From: Pseudomonas paralcaligenes
GTDB taxonomy: Bacteria; Pseudomonadota; Gammaproteobacteria; Pseudomonadales; Pseudomonadaceae
DNA: 64,000 bases
Direction of reading: 5' to 3'
Assembly (NCBI RefSeq): GCF_019655855.1
Contig: NZ_BPFX01000037.1
Location: 1 to 64,000 of the forward strand
The notes below the pieces were generated by a model. That model did not search any database. It was not told the origin of the DNA and saw only the letters and a list, made by a program, of their open reading frames with translations. Position numbers and translations under genes: made by a program. Every line of letters starts with the position of its first letter. Positions within the stretch are counted from its first letter, which is position 1. Positions 45,687 through 55,255 of the stretch are shown here, one piece after another.

Positions 45687-46679
45687 GTGGTACGCATCGG
45701 CCCTTACACTCTGCCCAACCCGCTGATCCTCGCCCCCATGGCGGGCGTCACCGATCAGCCGTTCCGGCAGCTGTGCCGCCGCCTCGGCGCCGGCATGGTG
45801 GTGTCCGAGATGGTGACCAGCGACGTGCGCCTGTGGAACAGCCGCAAATCCCGCTTGCGCCTGGTGCACCAGGGCGATCCCGAACCGCGCTCGGTGCAGA
45901 TCGCCGGCGGCGATCCCGAGATGCTGGCCGAGGCCGCCCGTCGCAATGTCGAGCTGGGCGCGCAGATCATCGACATCAACATGGGCTGCCCGGCCAAGAA
46001 GGTCTGCAACAAGGCCGCCGGCTCGGCACTGATGAAGGACGAGCAACTGGTCGCCGCCATCCTCGACGCGGTGGTCGCCGCCGTCGACGTGCCGGTGACC
46101 CTGAAGATCCGCACCGGCTGGGACCGCGCCAACAAGAACGGCATCGCCGTGGCGAAGATCGCCGAGCAGGCCGGCATCGCCGCCCTCGCCGTCCACGGCC
46201 GCACCCGCGCCGACCTGTACACCGGCGAAGCCGAGTACGACACCATCGCCGCCATCAAGCAGGCGATCTCCATTCCGGTGTTCGCCAACGGCGACATCGA
46301 CTCCCCGCAAAAAGCCAGGGCCGTGCTCGACGCCACCGGCGCCGACGCCCTGCTGATCGGCCGCGCGGCGCAGGGACGGCCGTGGATCTTCCGCGAGATC
46401 GCCCACTTCCTGACGACCGGCAAGGAACTGCCGGCGCCGGCGCTGTATGAAGTGGAACGCATCCTGCTGGAGCACCTGGCCGCGCTGCACGCCTTCTATG
46501 GCGAACACATGGGCGTACGCATCGCCCGCAAGCATGTCGGCTGGTACCTGGCAACCCTGCCCGGCGCGCGGGAGTTCCGCGCCGGCTTCAATCGCCTCGA
46601 CAGCACCGACGCGCAATGCGCCGCCGTTCGGCAGTTCTTCGCCGAGCAGAACAACAAGGGAGAAGGGGTGGCCGCATGA
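45687..46679 (+). CDS. dusB: tRNA-dihydrouridine synthase B
   Basis: A 330-residue FMN enzyme reducing uridine in the tRNA D-loop. The core starts VRIGPYTLPNPLILAPMAGV; the catalytic Cys is in INMGCPAKKVCNKAAGSAL; HGRTRADLYTGEAEYD and NGDIDSPQKA follow, and the C-terminal helical domain is complete. The frame is open from 45531 (ATG) and has another ATG at 45588. I prefer the GTG at 45687, 10 bases after AGGGA, because the resulting length fits known DusB proteins (about 320-335) and the extra residues look non-coding. The start is uncertain, the function is not. It overlaps fis by 4 bases. Confidence 0.93.
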   Translation: MVRIGPYTLPNPLILAPMAGVTDQPFRQLCRRLGAGMVVSEMVTSDVRLWNSRKSRLRLVHQGDPEPRSVQIAGGDPEMLAEAARRNVELGAQIIDINMGCPAKKVCNKAAGSALMKDEQLVAAILDAVVAAVDVPVTLKIRTGWDRANKNGIAVAKIAEQAGIAALAVHGRTRADLYTGEAEYDTIAAIKQAISIPVFANGDIDSPQKARAVLDATGADALLIGRAAQGRPWIFREIAHFLTTGKELPAPALYEVERILLEHLAALHAFYGEHMGVRIARKHVGWYLATLPGAREFRAGFNRLDSTDAQCAAVRQFFAEQNNKGEGVAA

Positions 46680-47011
46680 CGAGGATGACCGAGCCTTTTT
46701 TTGAGCAATCCGTTTTTGATGGGGCAGTACCCGTGAGCGACAACGCCAACCTGAAGCAGCACCTGAACACACCGTTCGAGCAGGGCCAGTCCCTGCGCGA
46801 CAGCGTGGAGAAGGCGCTGCACAACTACTTCGCCCACCTCGAGGGAGCCGACGTCACCGACGTCTACAACCTGGTACTGACCGAGGTCGAGGCGCCGCTG
46901 CTGGAGACCGTGATGAACTACGTCAAGGGCAACCAGACCAAGGCCTCCGAGCTGCTCGGCCTGAACCGCGGGACCCTGCGCAAGAAGCTCAAGCAGTACG
47001 ACCTGCTGTAA
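46676..47011 (+). CDS. fis: nucleoid-associated regulator Fis
   Basis: A 111-residue DNA-bending protein. The C-terminal half is nearly invariant: [20 protein letters not shown], then [20 protein letters not shown], the helix-turn-helix that binds 15-bp sites. The N-terminus is slightly longer than the 107 residues I recall for P. aeruginosa, with an extra FFEQSVFDG stretch. ATG 46676 overlaps the dusB stop (ATGA), the classic dusB-fis operon. A strong terminator follows 18 bases after the stop. Confidence 0.97.
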   Translation: MTRMTEPFFEQSVFDGAVPVSDNANLKQHLNTPFEQGQSLRDSVEKALHNYFAHLEGADVTDVYNLVLTEVEAPLLETVMNYVKGNQTKASELLGLNRGTLRKKLKQYDLL

Positions 47012-47028
47012 GCATCGAACCCATGACG

Positions 47029-47054
47029 AAGGGCGGCCCGTGGCCGCCCTTTTT
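47029..47054 (+). terminator. Intrinsic terminator of dusB-fis
   Basis: AAGGGCGGC-CCGTG-GCCGCCC followed by TTTTT: a strong GC stem with a T run, 18 bases after the fis stop and 32 before purH. Confidence 0.93.
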
Positions 47055-47085
47055 CACTGAATCTCCAGCTCCGATGGACTTTGCA

Positions 47086-48693
47086 ATGACCGACCAGACC
47101 ACCCGCCTTCCCGTTCGCCGCGCCCTGATCAGCGTCTCCGACAAGACCGGCATCCTCGAGTTCGCCCGCGAACTCGTCGCCCTGGGCGTCGAGATCCTCT
47201 CCACCGGCGGCACCTACAAGCTGCTCAAGGACAACGGCGTCGCGGCGATGGAAGTGGCCGACTACACCGGCTTCCCGGAGATGATGGACGGCCGGGTGAA
47301 GACCCTGCATCCGAAGATCCACGGCGGCATCCTCGGCCGTCGCGCCTTGGACGGCGCGGTGATGGAAGAGCACGGCATCCGCCCGATCGACCTGGTCGCG
47401 GTCAACCTCTACCCCTTCGCCGCCACCGTGGCCAAGCCCGGCTGCGACCTGGCCGACGCCATCGAGAACATCGACATCGGCGGCCCGACCATGGTCCGCA
47501 GCGCCGCGAAGAACCACAAGGACGTCGCCATCGTGGTCAACGCCGGTGACTACGCCGGCATCGTCGAGTCGCTCAAGGCCGGCGGCCTGAGCTACGCCCA
47601 GCGCTTCGACCTGGCCCTCAAGGCCTTCGAGCACACCGCCGCCTACGACGGCATGATCGCCAACTACCTGGGCACCATCGACCAGAGCCGCGACACCCTG
47701 AGCACCGAAGCACGCGGCGCCTTCCCGCGCACCTTCAACAGCCAGTTCATCAAGGCTCAGGAAATGCGCTACGGCGAGAACCCGCACCAGAGCGCGGCGT
47801 TCTACGTGGAAGCGCAGAAGGGTGAGGCCAGCGTGTCCACCGCCGTACAGCTGCAGGGCAAGGAACTGTCGTTCAACAACGTGGCCGACACCGACGCCGC
47901 GCTGGAATGCGTGAAGAGCTTCGTCAAGCCGGCCTGCGTCATCGTCAAGCACGCCAACCCGTGCGGCGTCTCCGTGGTGCCGGAAAACGAGGGCGGCATC
48001 CGCAAGGCCTACGACCTGGCCTACGCCACCGACACCGAGTCGGCCTTCGGCGGCATCATCGCCTTCAACCGCGAGCTGGACGGCGAGACCGCCCGGGCCA
48101 TCGTCGAGCGCCAGTTCGTCGAAGTGATCATCGCCCCGAAAGTCTCCGCCGAGGCTCGCGAAGTGGTGGCCGCCAAGGCCAACGTGCGCCTGCTCGAATG
48201 CGGCGAGTGGCCGGCCGAACGCGCCGCCGGCTGGGACTTCAAGCGAGTCAACGGTGGCCTGCTGGTACAGAGCCGCGACATCGGCATGATCAAGGCCGAA
48301 GACCTCAAGGTCGTCACCCAGCGCGCGCCGAGCGAGCAGGAGATCCACGACCTGATCTTCGCCTGGAAGGTGGCCAAGTTCGTCAAGTCCAACGCCATCG
48401 TCTATGCCAGGAACCGCCAGACCGTGGGCGTCGGCGCCGGCCAGATGAGCCGCGTCAACTCCGCCCGCATCGCCGCGATCAAGGCCGAGCACGCCGGTCT
48501 GGAAGTGAAAGGCGCGGTGATGGCCTCGGACGCCTTCTTCCCGTTCCGCGATGGCATCGACAACGCCGCCAAGGCCGGCATCACCGCGGTGATCCAGCCG
48601 GGCGGCTCGATGCGCGACGCCGAGGTGATCGCCGCCGCCGACGAGGCCGGCATCGCCATGGTGTTCACCGGCATGCGCCACTTCAGGCATTGA
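47086..48693 (+). CDS. purH: bifunctional AICAR transformylase / IMP cyclohydrolase
   Basis: The 535-residue enzyme performs the last two steps of IMP synthesis. The N-terminal cyclohydrolase domain (1 to about 150) begins [20 protein letters not shown] and includes [17 protein letters not shown]. The C-terminal transformylase contains [13 protein letters not shown], the [11 protein letters not shown] segment, and ends [10 protein letters not shown]...FTGMRHFRH. Start 47086 ([12 protein letters not shown]) matches the normal length; the open frame runs upstream into the fis terminator. The purH-purD order is conserved in Pseudomonas. Confidence 0.98.
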   Translation: MTDQTTRLPVRRALISVSDKTGILEFARELVALGVEILSTGGTYKLLKDNGVAAMEVADYTGFPEMMDGRVKTLHPKIHGGILGRRALDGAVMEEHGIRPIDLVAVNLYPFAATVAKPGCDLADAIENIDIGGPTMVRSAAKNHKDVAIVVNAGDYAGIVESLKAGGLSYAQRFDLALKAFEHTAAYDGMIANYLGTIDQSRDTLSTEARGAFPRTFNSQFIKAQEMRYGENPHQSAAFYVEAQKGEASVSTAVQLQGKELSFNNVADTDAALECVKSFVKPACVIVKHANPCGVSVVPENEGGIRKAYDLAYATDTESAFGGIIAFNRELDGETARAIVERQFVEVIIAPKVSAEAREVVAAKANVRLLECGEWPAERAAGWDFKRVNGGLLVQSRDIGMIKAEDLKVVTQRAPSEQEIHDLIFAWKVAKFVKSNAIVYARNRQTVGVGAGQMSRVNSARIAAIKAEHAGLEVKGAVMASDAFFPFRDGIDNAAKAGITAVIQPGGSMRDAEVIAAADEAGIAMVFTGMRHFRH

Positions 48694-48742
48694 TCCGTGG
48701 GTGGATGGCTCCGGCCATCCACCTGCGTAACACGCCAGCCAC

Positions 48743-48803
48743 GTAGCCCGGATGAAATCCGGGAACGCCCCCATTCGAAAGCCCCGGATTGCATCCGGGC
48801 TAC
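48743..48803. repeat. Facing pair of RAYT-type REP sequences between purH and purD
   Basis: GTAGCCCGGATGAAATCCGG (48743-) and the inverted CCCCGGATTGCATCCGGGCTAC (48782-48803, given as two parts: CCCCGGATTGCATCC and GGGCTAC) form a head-to-head pair, a BIME-like unit. They carry the same GTAG head and stem as the REPs beside the RAYT gene at 22150-22677. Confidence 0.88.
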
Positions 48804-48818
48804 GCTCAGGAGAATCCC

Positions 48819-50108
48819 ATGAACGTACTGATCATCGGCAGCGGCGGCCGCGAGCACGCCCTGGCCTGGAAAGTGGCGCAGGACAAGCGCGTCGAGAAGG
48901 TCTTCGTCGCCCCGGGCAACGCCGGCACCGCCACCGAGGCCAAGTGCGAGAACGTCGCCATCGACGTGCTGGCCATCGAGCAGCTGGCCGACTTCGCCGC
49001 GCAGAACGTGCAGCTGACCATCGTCGGCCCCGAGGCGCCGCTGGTGAAGGGCGTGGTCGACCTGTTCCGTTCGCGCGGCCTGGACATCTTCGGCCCCACC
49101 GCCGCCGCCGCCCAGCTGGAAGGCTCCAAGGCCTTCACCAAGGACTTCCTGGCGCGCCACGATATCCCCACTGCCGACTACCAGAACTTCACCGAAGTCG
49201 AGCCGGCCCTGGCCTACCTGCGCGAGAAGGGTGCGCCGATCGTGGTCAAGGCCGACGGCCTGGCCGCCGGCAAGGGCGTGATCGTCGCCATGACCCTGGC
49301 CGAAGCCGAGGAAGCGGTGCGCGACATGCTCTCGGGCAACGCCTTCGGCGACGCCGGCGCCCGCGTGGTGATCGAAGAATTCCTCGACGGCGAGGAAGCC
49401 TCCTTCATCGTCATGGTCGACGGTGAGAACGTGCTGCCCATGGCCACCAGCCAGGACCACAAGCGCGTCGGCGACGGCGACACCGGCCCCAACACCGGCG
49501 GCATGGGCGCCTACTCCCCGGCCCCGGTGGTCACCCCGGACGTGCATCAGCGCGTGATGGACGAGGTGATCTACCCGACCGTGCGCGGCATGGCGGCCGA
49601 AGGCAACGTCTACACCGGCTTCCTCTACGCCGGGCTGATGATCGACAAGGCCGGCAAGCCGAAAGTAATCGAGTTCAACTGCCGCTTCGGCGACCCGGAG
49701 ACCCAGCCGGTGATGCTGCGTCTGGAAAGCTCCCTGGTGCTGCTGGTCGAGGCCGCCCTGGCCAAGGCGCTGGACAAGGTCGAGGCGACCTGGGACCCGC
49801 GCCCAACCGTGGGCGTGGTGATCGCCGCCGGCGGCTACCCGGGCGACTACGCCAAGGGTGATGTGATCGAGGGCCTGGACGCGGCGGCGAAGATCGACGG
49901 CAAGGTGTTCCACGCCGGCACCGCGCTGAAGGATGGCCAGGTCGTCACCGCAGGCGGCCGCGTGCTGTGCGCCACCGCCATCGGCCCGAGCGTGTCCAGC
50001 GCCCAGCAGCAGGCATATCGCCTGGCGGAGCAGATCCGCTGGAACGGCAGTTTCTACCGCAAGGATATCGGTTACCGCGCCATTGCCCGCGAGCAGGGCA
50101 AGGACTGA
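48819..50108 (+). CDS. purD: phosphoribosylamine-glycine ligase
   Basis: A 429-residue ATP-grasp ligase making GAR in purine synthesis. It begins [20 protein letters not shown]. The ATP site includes [19 protein letters not shown], and the family signature [14 protein letters not shown] is near 290. ATG 48819 follows AGGAG; the frame extending to 48789 passes through the REP pair. The stop codon's final A is the first base of a 142-bp inverted-repeat element. Confidence 0.98.
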   Translation: MNVLIIGSGGREHALAWKVAQDKRVEKVFVAPGNAGTATEAKCENVAIDVLAIEQLADFAAQNVQLTIVGPEAPLVKGVVDLFRSRGLDIFGPTAAAAQLEGSKAFTKDFLARHDIPTADYQNFTEVEPALAYLREKGAPIVVKADGLAAGKGVIVAMTLAEAEEAVRDMLSGNAFGDAGARVVIEEFLDGEEASFIVMVDGENVLPMATSQDHKRVGDGDTGPNTGGMGAYSPAPVVTPDVHQRVMDEVIYPTVRGMAAEGNVYTGFLYAGLMIDKAGKPKVIEFNCRFGDPETQPVMLRLESSLVLLVEAALAKALDKVEATWDPRPTVGVVIAAGGYPGDYAKGDVIEGLDAAAKIDGKVFHAGTALKDGQVVTAGGRVLCATAIGPSVSSAQQQAYRLAEQIRWNGSFYRKDIGYRAIAREQGKD

Positions 50109-50249
50109 AAAACCTGCTCACGGTCCTCTGCGCGTCGGCCCTACTGCGTTAAAAACAGGTTCGGAATGCTCATGTACAAAAGTACATTCCGCTTCCTCGC
50201 CTGTTTTTGCCTTGTATGGCTCTAGCTCGATAACCGTGAACACGTTTTT
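50108..50249. mobile_element. 142-bp inverted-repeat element (MITE-like) after purD
   Basis: The ends AAAAACCTGCTCACGGT (50108-50124) and ACCGTGAACACGTTTTT (50233-50249) are inverted repeats matching at 15 of 17 positions. Inside are two further nested palindromes: AAAAACAGG/CCTGTTTTT and GGAATG...CATGTAC-AAAA-GTACATTCC. It begins at the last base of the purD stop. Elements of this kind (with GTTAAAAACAGG) are, from memory, repeated in Pseudomonas intergenic regions. No coding capacity. Confidence 0.65.
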
Positions 50250-50260
50250 GCCCTTTCAAG

Positions 50261-50287
50261 AAAAGGCCCCGCACTGCGGGGCCTTTT
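50261..50287. terminator. Bidirectional terminator between purD and the MHS transporter
   Basis: AAAAGGCCCCGCA-CTG-CGGGGCCTTTT: strong GC stem with A and T runs on either side, serving two converging genes. Confidence 0.92.
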
Positions 50288-50303
50288 CATTTGCAGGTAG
50301 CGA

Positions 50304-51980
50304 TCAGTGCCAGTCGCGCAGGTCGCGGTCCTTGGTCTCCGGCATCAGGAACAGGCCGATGATGAAGGTCATCACCGCCACCACGATGGGGTACCACAGG
50401 CCGTAATAGATGTTGCCGGTGGCCGCCACCATGGCGAACGCGGTAGTCGGCAGGAAGCCGCCGAACCAGCCGTTGCCGATGTGGTACGGCAGGGACATCG
50501 CCGTGTAGCGGATGCGCGTCGGGAACAGCTCGACCAGCAGCGCCGCGATCGGTCCGTAGACCATGGTCACGAACAGCACCAGCACGGTCAGCAGCAGCAC
50601 CAGCATCGGCGTGTTGATCTGCTCCGGGTCGGCCTTGGCCGGGTAGCCGTGGCTGCGGATCACCTCGGTCATCCTGACATTGAACGCATCGGACTCCGCC
50701 TTGAACCGGTCGGCCGCCATGCCGGCGCCGGAGAACGAGGCGATGGTCTCGTCGCCGATACGGATGCTGGCATTGGTGCCGGCCGGCGCTTCCTCGTTGG
50801 CGTAGTTCACCGAGTTGCGCGCGAGGAAGCCCTTGGCGATGTCGCACGAGGTGACGAACTTCGAGGTGCCCACCGGGTTGAACTGGAACGAGCATTCGCT
50901 CGGGTCCGCCACCACCGTCACCGGCGCCGTGGCCTGGGCCCGCTCCAGCGCCGGGTTGGCGTAGTGGGTGATCAGGCCGAACAGCGGGAAGTAGGTCAGC
51001 GCCGCGATCAGGCAGCCGCCGAGGATGATCGGCTTGCGCCCGATCTTGTCCGACAGCCAGCCGAAGACGATGAAGAACGGCGTGCCGATCAGCAGCGACA
51101 GGGCGATCAGGATGTTCGCCGTAGGCCCGTCCACCTTCAGCGTCTGGGTCAGGAAGAACAGCGCGTAGAACTGGCCGGTGTACCAGACCACCGCCTGCCC
51201 GGCGGTGCCGCCGAACAGGGCGATCAGCGCCATCTTGGCGTTCTCCCAGCGGCCGAAGGCCTCGGTCAGCGGCGCCTTGGAAGTCTTGCCCTCTTCCTTC
51301 ATCTTCTTGAACGCCGGGCTCTCGCTCAGGGTCAGGCGGATCCACACCGAGATGCCGAGCAGCACGATGGAAAGCAGGAAGGGAATGCGCCAGCCCCAGG
51401 CGGCGAAGGCCTCCTCGCCGAGCCAGGTGCGGGTGCCGAGGATCACCAGCAGCGACAGGAAAAGGCCCAGCGTCGCGGTGGTCTGGATCCACGAGGTGTA
51501 GAAGCCGCGCCGGCCGTGGGGCGCGTGCTCGGCCACGTAGGTCGCCGCGCCGCCGTATTCGCCGCCCAGCGCCAGCCCCTGGAACAGCCGCAGCACGATC
51601 AGGATGATCGGCGCCGCGATGCCCCAGGTCGCGTAGGACGGCAGGATGCCGACGATGAAGGTCGACAGGCCCATGATCATGATGGTGATGAGGAAGGTGT
51701 ACTTGCGCCCCACCAGATCGCCGAGCCGGCCGAACACGATGGCGCCGAACGGCCGCACCGCGAAGCCGGCGGCGAAGGCCATGAGGGCGAAGATGAAGGC
51801 GGCGGTGGGATTGACCCCGGAGAAGAACTGCGCTGCGATGATCGCCGAGAGCGATCCGTATAGATAGAAGTCGTACCACTCGAAGACGGTGCCGAGGGAA
51901 GACGCGAAGATGACCTTGCGCTCCTCCGACGTCATGGGGCCGGCCGGTGCATGGCCGGGTGCTGCCGTTGACACGCTCAT
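50304..51980 (-). CDS. MFS transporter, metabolite:H+ symporter (MHS) family
   Basis: A 558-residue, 12-helix transporter of the ProP/KgtP/ShiA branch: SSLGTVFEWYDFYLYGSL in helix 1, the loop GRLGDLVGRKYTF between helices 2 and 3, FQGLALGGEYGGAATYVAEH in helix 4 and GWLSDKIGRKPIILGG after helix 8. It is about 100 residues longer than typical members because of an extra loop (about 345-440) with two cysteines (ECSFQF..., VTSCDI). Members import osmolytes or organic acids. It interrupts the purD-retS adjacency of P. aeruginosa. A perfect palindrome lies 113 bp upstream of its start. Confidence 0.92.
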   Translation of the reverse strand: MSVSTAAPGHAPAGPMTSEERKVIFASSLGTVFEWYDFYLYGSLSAIIAAQFFSGVNPTAAFIFALMAFAAGFAVRPFGAIVFGRLGDLVGRKYTFLITIMIMGLSTFIVGILPSYATWGIAAPIILIVLRLFQGLALGGEYGGAATYVAEHAPHGRRGFYTSWIQTTATLGLFLSLLVILGTRTWLGEEAFAAWGWRIPFLLSIVLLGISVWIRLTLSESPAFKKMKEEGKTSKAPLTEAFGRWENAKMALIALFGGTAGQAVVWYTGQFYALFFLTQTLKVDGPTANILIALSLLIGTPFFIVFGWLSDKIGRKPIILGGCLIAALTYFPLFGLITHYANPALERAQATAPVTVVADPSECSFQFNPVGTSKFVTSCDIAKGFLARNSVNYANEEAPAGTNASIRIGDETIASFSGAGMAADRFKAESDAFNVRMTEVIRSHGYPAKADPEQINTPMLVLLLTVLVLFVTMVYGPIAALLVELFPTRIRYTAMSLPYHIGNGWFGGFLPTTAFAMVAATGNIYYGLWYPIVVAVMTFIIGLFLMPETKDRDLRDWH

Positions 51981-52092
51981 ATAGGCTGCCTCCGACGACC
52001 TGTCGACGGAGAGCGGGATCGCCCTGCGCCCGGACGTCTTTTCTTGTGATTGTTCTGATCGGGAAGGCTAGACCCGCGCCGGGCGGCCGGCA

Positions 52093-52108
52093 TTAGACCT
52101 TAGTCTAA
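52093..52108. promoter_or_regulatory. Perfect 6-4-6 palindrome upstream of the MHS transporter
   Basis: TTAGAC-CTTA-GTCTAA, located 113-128 bp upstream of the transporter start (minus strand) and about 190 bp before retS. The size and symmetry fit a dimeric regulator site, probably LuxR/NarL type. It is the most distinctive feature of the 317-bp divergent gap; a TATAAT box for retS is at 52263-52268. Confidence 0.5.
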
Positions 52109-52297
52109 GATGCTTGAAGTCTGGCCGGAGAAGTGGCAGAAGCGCCGCCGACCGGCTTGTCGGTCGGAAAATGGCCGATCCGGTGCCGATTCGAGGTAAA
52201 GATGCGGTAAAACAGGGGGCGAGGTTGGTCGGCATGGCTGCCTTTTGTGTCACACCCCTATATATAATCCTCCGGTTCACCAAAGAAGGGACTCCAC

Positions 52298-55063
52298 TTG
52301 CGTCGGCTCTGGATCGCCACAGGACTCATCGTCAGCCTGCTGCTCGGCCTCTCGGCCACGTCGAACGCCGCTCCCGGGGACGATAGCTGGTCCATCCTGC
52401 TCGACAAGTCGGCACAACTGAGCTTTGCCGAGGTTCAGGCGCAGAGTTCGCGCTTCCAGCCGCTGGACCGCCTGGCCTTCACCCTCCCCGCCTCGTCCCA
52501 GGCCGTCTGGCTCAAGGTCGACACCCGCTCCCTGTCCGCCCCGCACTGGCTGTGGCTGTTCGCCCCGCGGGTGCAGCACCTGGACTTCTACCTGGTCAGG
52601 GACGGCGTGGTCGAACAGCAGCTGCGCACCGGCGAAGCGCTGACCCTCAGCTCGCGCCCGCTGCCATCGCGTTCCTACCTGTTCAGCCTGCCCAACGACG
52701 ACCAGCCGCGCACCGCCTACCTGCGCATGACTTCCAACCACGCCCTGATGATGTGGTTCAAGGTCATCGACGAGGCCGAACTGGTGGCCCAGGAGCGGCC
52801 CGCCTACCTGTTCGGCGCACTGATCGGCGGCCTGCTGCTGATGGCCCTGTTCAACCTGCTGCGCATGGCCTACTCGCCCACCGCCAGCAACCTGTGGCTG
52901 GCCGGCACCCATGCCGCCCTGGCCCTGTGCGCCACCGCCAACACCGGCCTGCTCGCCGTGCTGATGCCGCAGCAGAGCTACAACCAGTCGCTGATCGCCG
53001 ACCTCTCGGCCCTCGCCGCCGTGCTGTGCATGCTCGGCTATACCCGCTTCTTCTTCAGCGGCACGTCCGCCGAGCGCAGCCCGCTGCGCCACCTGCTGCA
53101 CCTGGAGTTCGCCCTGGTCGCCCTGGTCGCGGCGGTGATCGGCTTCACCGGCCTGCTCTGGCACAGCTGGCTGGTCTACGGCCTGGTGGTGATGGTGGTG
53201 GTCACCGTGCCCACCATCGCCTTCATCCACTGGCGCGCCGGCTACCGCCCGGCCCGCCTGATCTTCGCCGGCCTGGCGATCTTTGGCCTGGGCTTCGCCA
53301 CCCTCGCCCCGGTGCTGTTCGGCTTCGACCAGCTCAACCCCGGCTGGCTGGTGCTCAGCCTGTTCAGCGTGGCGATGGTCTCCGGCCTGATCCTCAGCAT
53401 CGCCCTGTCCGAGCGCCAGCGGCAGATCCAGAGCGACACCCTGCAGCAGCGCACCCGCGAGGCCGCCGTCAGCGCCGAGCTGAAGACCAAGGCCGAGTTC
53501 CTGGCCAAGATCAGCCACGAAATCCGTACCCCGATGAACGGCGTGCTGGGCATGACCGAGCTGCTGCTCGGCACCCCGCTGTCGGCCAAGCAGCGCGACT
53601 ACGTGCAGACCATCCACAGCTCGGGCAACGAGCTGCTCACCCTGATCAACGAGATTCTCGACATCTCCAAGCTGGAGTCGGGCCAGATCGAGCTGGACGA
53701 CGTGCAGTTCGACCTCCACGCCCTGGTCGAGGACTGCCTGGACATCTTCCGTGCCAAGGCCGAGCGGCAGAAGGTCGAGCTGATCAGCTTCACCCAGCCG
53801 CAGGTGCCGCGCGTCATCAGCGGCGACCCCACGCGCCTGCGCCAGACCCTGATGAGCCTGCTGGACAACGCCTTCCGCCAGACCGACGAGGGCGAAATCC
53901 TGCTGGTGGTGGCGCTGGACACCGACGGCGACGCGCCGCGCCTGCGCATCGCCGTGCAGGACAGCGGCCGGCCGCTGGAGCCGGGCGAGCGCGACGCCCT
54001 GCTCAACACCGAGCTGCACAGCAGCGACTTCCTCTCCGCCAGCAAGCTCGGCGGCCGCCTCGGCCTGATCATCGCCCGCCAGCTGGTGCGCCTGATGGAC
54101 GGCGAGTTCGGCGTGCAGAGCGGCGGCAGCACCGGCACCACCCTGTGGCTGACCCTGCCGCTCGACCCCCAGCGCCTGGAGCAGGCCACCGCCGACCTCG
54201 ACGGGCCGCTGGAAGGCGCGCGCCTGCTGGTGGTGGACGACAACGAGACCTGCCGCAAGGTGCTGCAGCAGCAGTGCGCGGCCTGGGGCCTGCAGGTCAG
54301 CGCGGTGGCCTCCGGCAAGGAGGCCCTGGCCCTGCTGCGCACCAAGGCGCACCTGCGAGAATATTTCGACGCCGTGCTGCTGGACCAGGAAATGCCCGGC
54401 ATGACCGGTATGCAGCTGGCCGCCAGGATCAAGGAAGACCCCAACCTCAACCACGACATCCTGCTGATCATGCTCACCGGCATCAGCAACGCGCCGAGCA
54501 AGATCATCGCCCGCAACGCCGGCATCAAGCGCATCCTGGCCAAGCCGGTGGCCGGCTACACCCTCAAGACCGTGCTCGCCGACGAACTGGCCCAGCGCGA
54601 GGCCGGCGCGCCGCGCACGCTGCAGCCCGACAGCGCGCCGCTACAGGTGCCGGAGGACTTCCGCATCCTGGTCGCCGAGGACAACAGCATCTCCACCAAG
54701 GTCATCCGCGGCATGCTGAGCAAGCTCAACCTCAAGCCGGACACCGCCAGCAACGGCGAGGAAGCCCTGCGCGCGATGCAGGAACAGCAGTACGACCTGG
54801 TGCTGATGGACTGCGAGATGCCGGTGCTCGACGGCTTCTCCGCCACCGAGCGCCTGCGCGAGTGGGAACAGCGCGAGCGGCGCAGCCGCACCCCGGTGGT
54901 GGCTCTGACGGCGCACATCCTCGCCGAGCACAAGGAGCGCGCGCGCCAGGTCGGCATGGACGGGCACATGTCCAAGCCGGTGGAAATGTCGCAGCTGCGC
55001 GAGCTGATCGCCCACTGGGTGCGCGAGCGCGAACGCCGCCAGCGCGACGTCCTGCACTCCTAG
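52298..55063 (+). CDS. retS: hybrid sensor kinase RetS
   Basis: A 921-residue hybrid kinase: signal peptide, 7TMR-DISMED2 periplasmic domain (about 30-160), seven transmembrane helices (about 170-360), HisKA with His407 (KISHEIRTPMNG), a degenerate ATPase domain, and two receivers with Asp696 (LLDQEMPG) and Asp838 (LMDCEMPVLDG). This is the RetS plan; RetS blocks GacS and so favours acute-infection or motile programmes over biofilm. The start is TTG at 52298, after AAGAAGG; a TATAAT box lies 30 bases before it. It follows the purH-purD block as in P. aeruginosa (PA4856), but with a transporter gene between. The stop TAG is part of a CTAG duplication flanking a MITE. Confidence 0.93.
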   Translation: MRRLWIATGLIVSLLLGLSATSNAAPGDDSWSILLDKSAQLSFAEVQAQSSRFQPLDRLAFTLPASSQAVWLKVDTRSLSAPHWLWLFAPRVQHLDFYLVRDGVVEQQLRTGEALTLSSRPLPSRSYLFSLPNDDQPRTAYLRMTSNHALMMWFKVIDEAELVAQERPAYLFGALIGGLLLMALFNLLRMAYSPTASNLWLAGTHAALALCATANTGLLAVLMPQQSYNQSLIADLSALAAVLCMLGYTRFFFSGTSAERSPLRHLLHLEFALVALVAAVIGFTGLLWHSWLVYGLVVMVVVTVPTIAFIHWRAGYRPARLIFAGLAIFGLGFATLAPVLFGFDQLNPGWLVLSLFSVAMVSGLILSIALSERQRQIQSDTLQQRTREAAVSAELKTKAEFLAKISHEIRTPMNGVLGMTELLLGTPLSAKQRDYVQTIHSSGNELLTLINEILDISKLESGQIELDDVQFDLHALVEDCLDIFRAKAERQKVELISFTQPQVPRVISGDPTRLRQTLMSLLDNAFRQTDEGEILLVVALDTDGDAPRLRIAVQDSGRPLEPGERDALLNTELHSSDFLSASKLGGRLGLIIARQLVRLMDGEFGVQSGGSTGTTLWLTLPLDPQRLEQATADLDGPLEGARLLVVDDNETCRKVLQQQCAAWGLQVSAVASGKEALALLRTKAHLREYFDAVLLDQEMPGMTGMQLAARIKEDPNLNHDILLIMLTGISNAPSKIIARNAGIKRILAKPVAGYTLKTVLADELAQREAGAPRTLQPDSAPLQVPEDFRILVAEDNSISTKVIRGMLSKLNLKPDTASNGEEALRAMQEQQYDLVLMDCEMPVLDGFSATERLREWEQRERRSRTPVVALTAHILAEHKERARQVGMDGHMSKPVEMSQLRELIAHWVRERERRQRDVLHS

Positions 55064-55255
55064 GGTCTGTACGAAAAGTCGTCGAGCGAACGGGTGAGGA
55101 AGCGGGCTGGGCTCGCATGCGAGTTTACGAGCTGTAAATGAGCATGACTCACTGCGTTCGCCCTTCGGGCCGCGCCTTGGCGCGTTAGCAGCAAGCTGCT
55201 TTCCGAACCCGTTTTAACGAAGCATCACCGAGCGCAGGCACTTTTCGTACAGAGC
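55064..55255. mobile_element. 192-bp MITE-like element with 16-bp terminal inverted repeats
   Basis: Terminal repeats GGTCTGTACGAAAAGT (55064-55079) and ACTTTTCGTACAGAGC (55240-55255) match at 15 of 16 positions and are flanked by identical CTAG copies (55060-55063, 55256-55259), a probable 4-bp target duplication. CTAG/YTAR duplications are typical of the IS5 group. The interior encodes no transposase. The left CTAG contains the retS stop codon. Confidence 0.8.

Noticed and set aside
48021..50108. A purine riboswitch before purH or purD
   Set aside because: The gaps hold only a terminator and a REP pair; no conserved purine aptamer core was recognised.
52114..52386. A 90-codon frame in the gap before retS
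   Set aside because: It has no ribosome site, runs through the retS promoter box and into retS in another frame, and has no recognisable composition.
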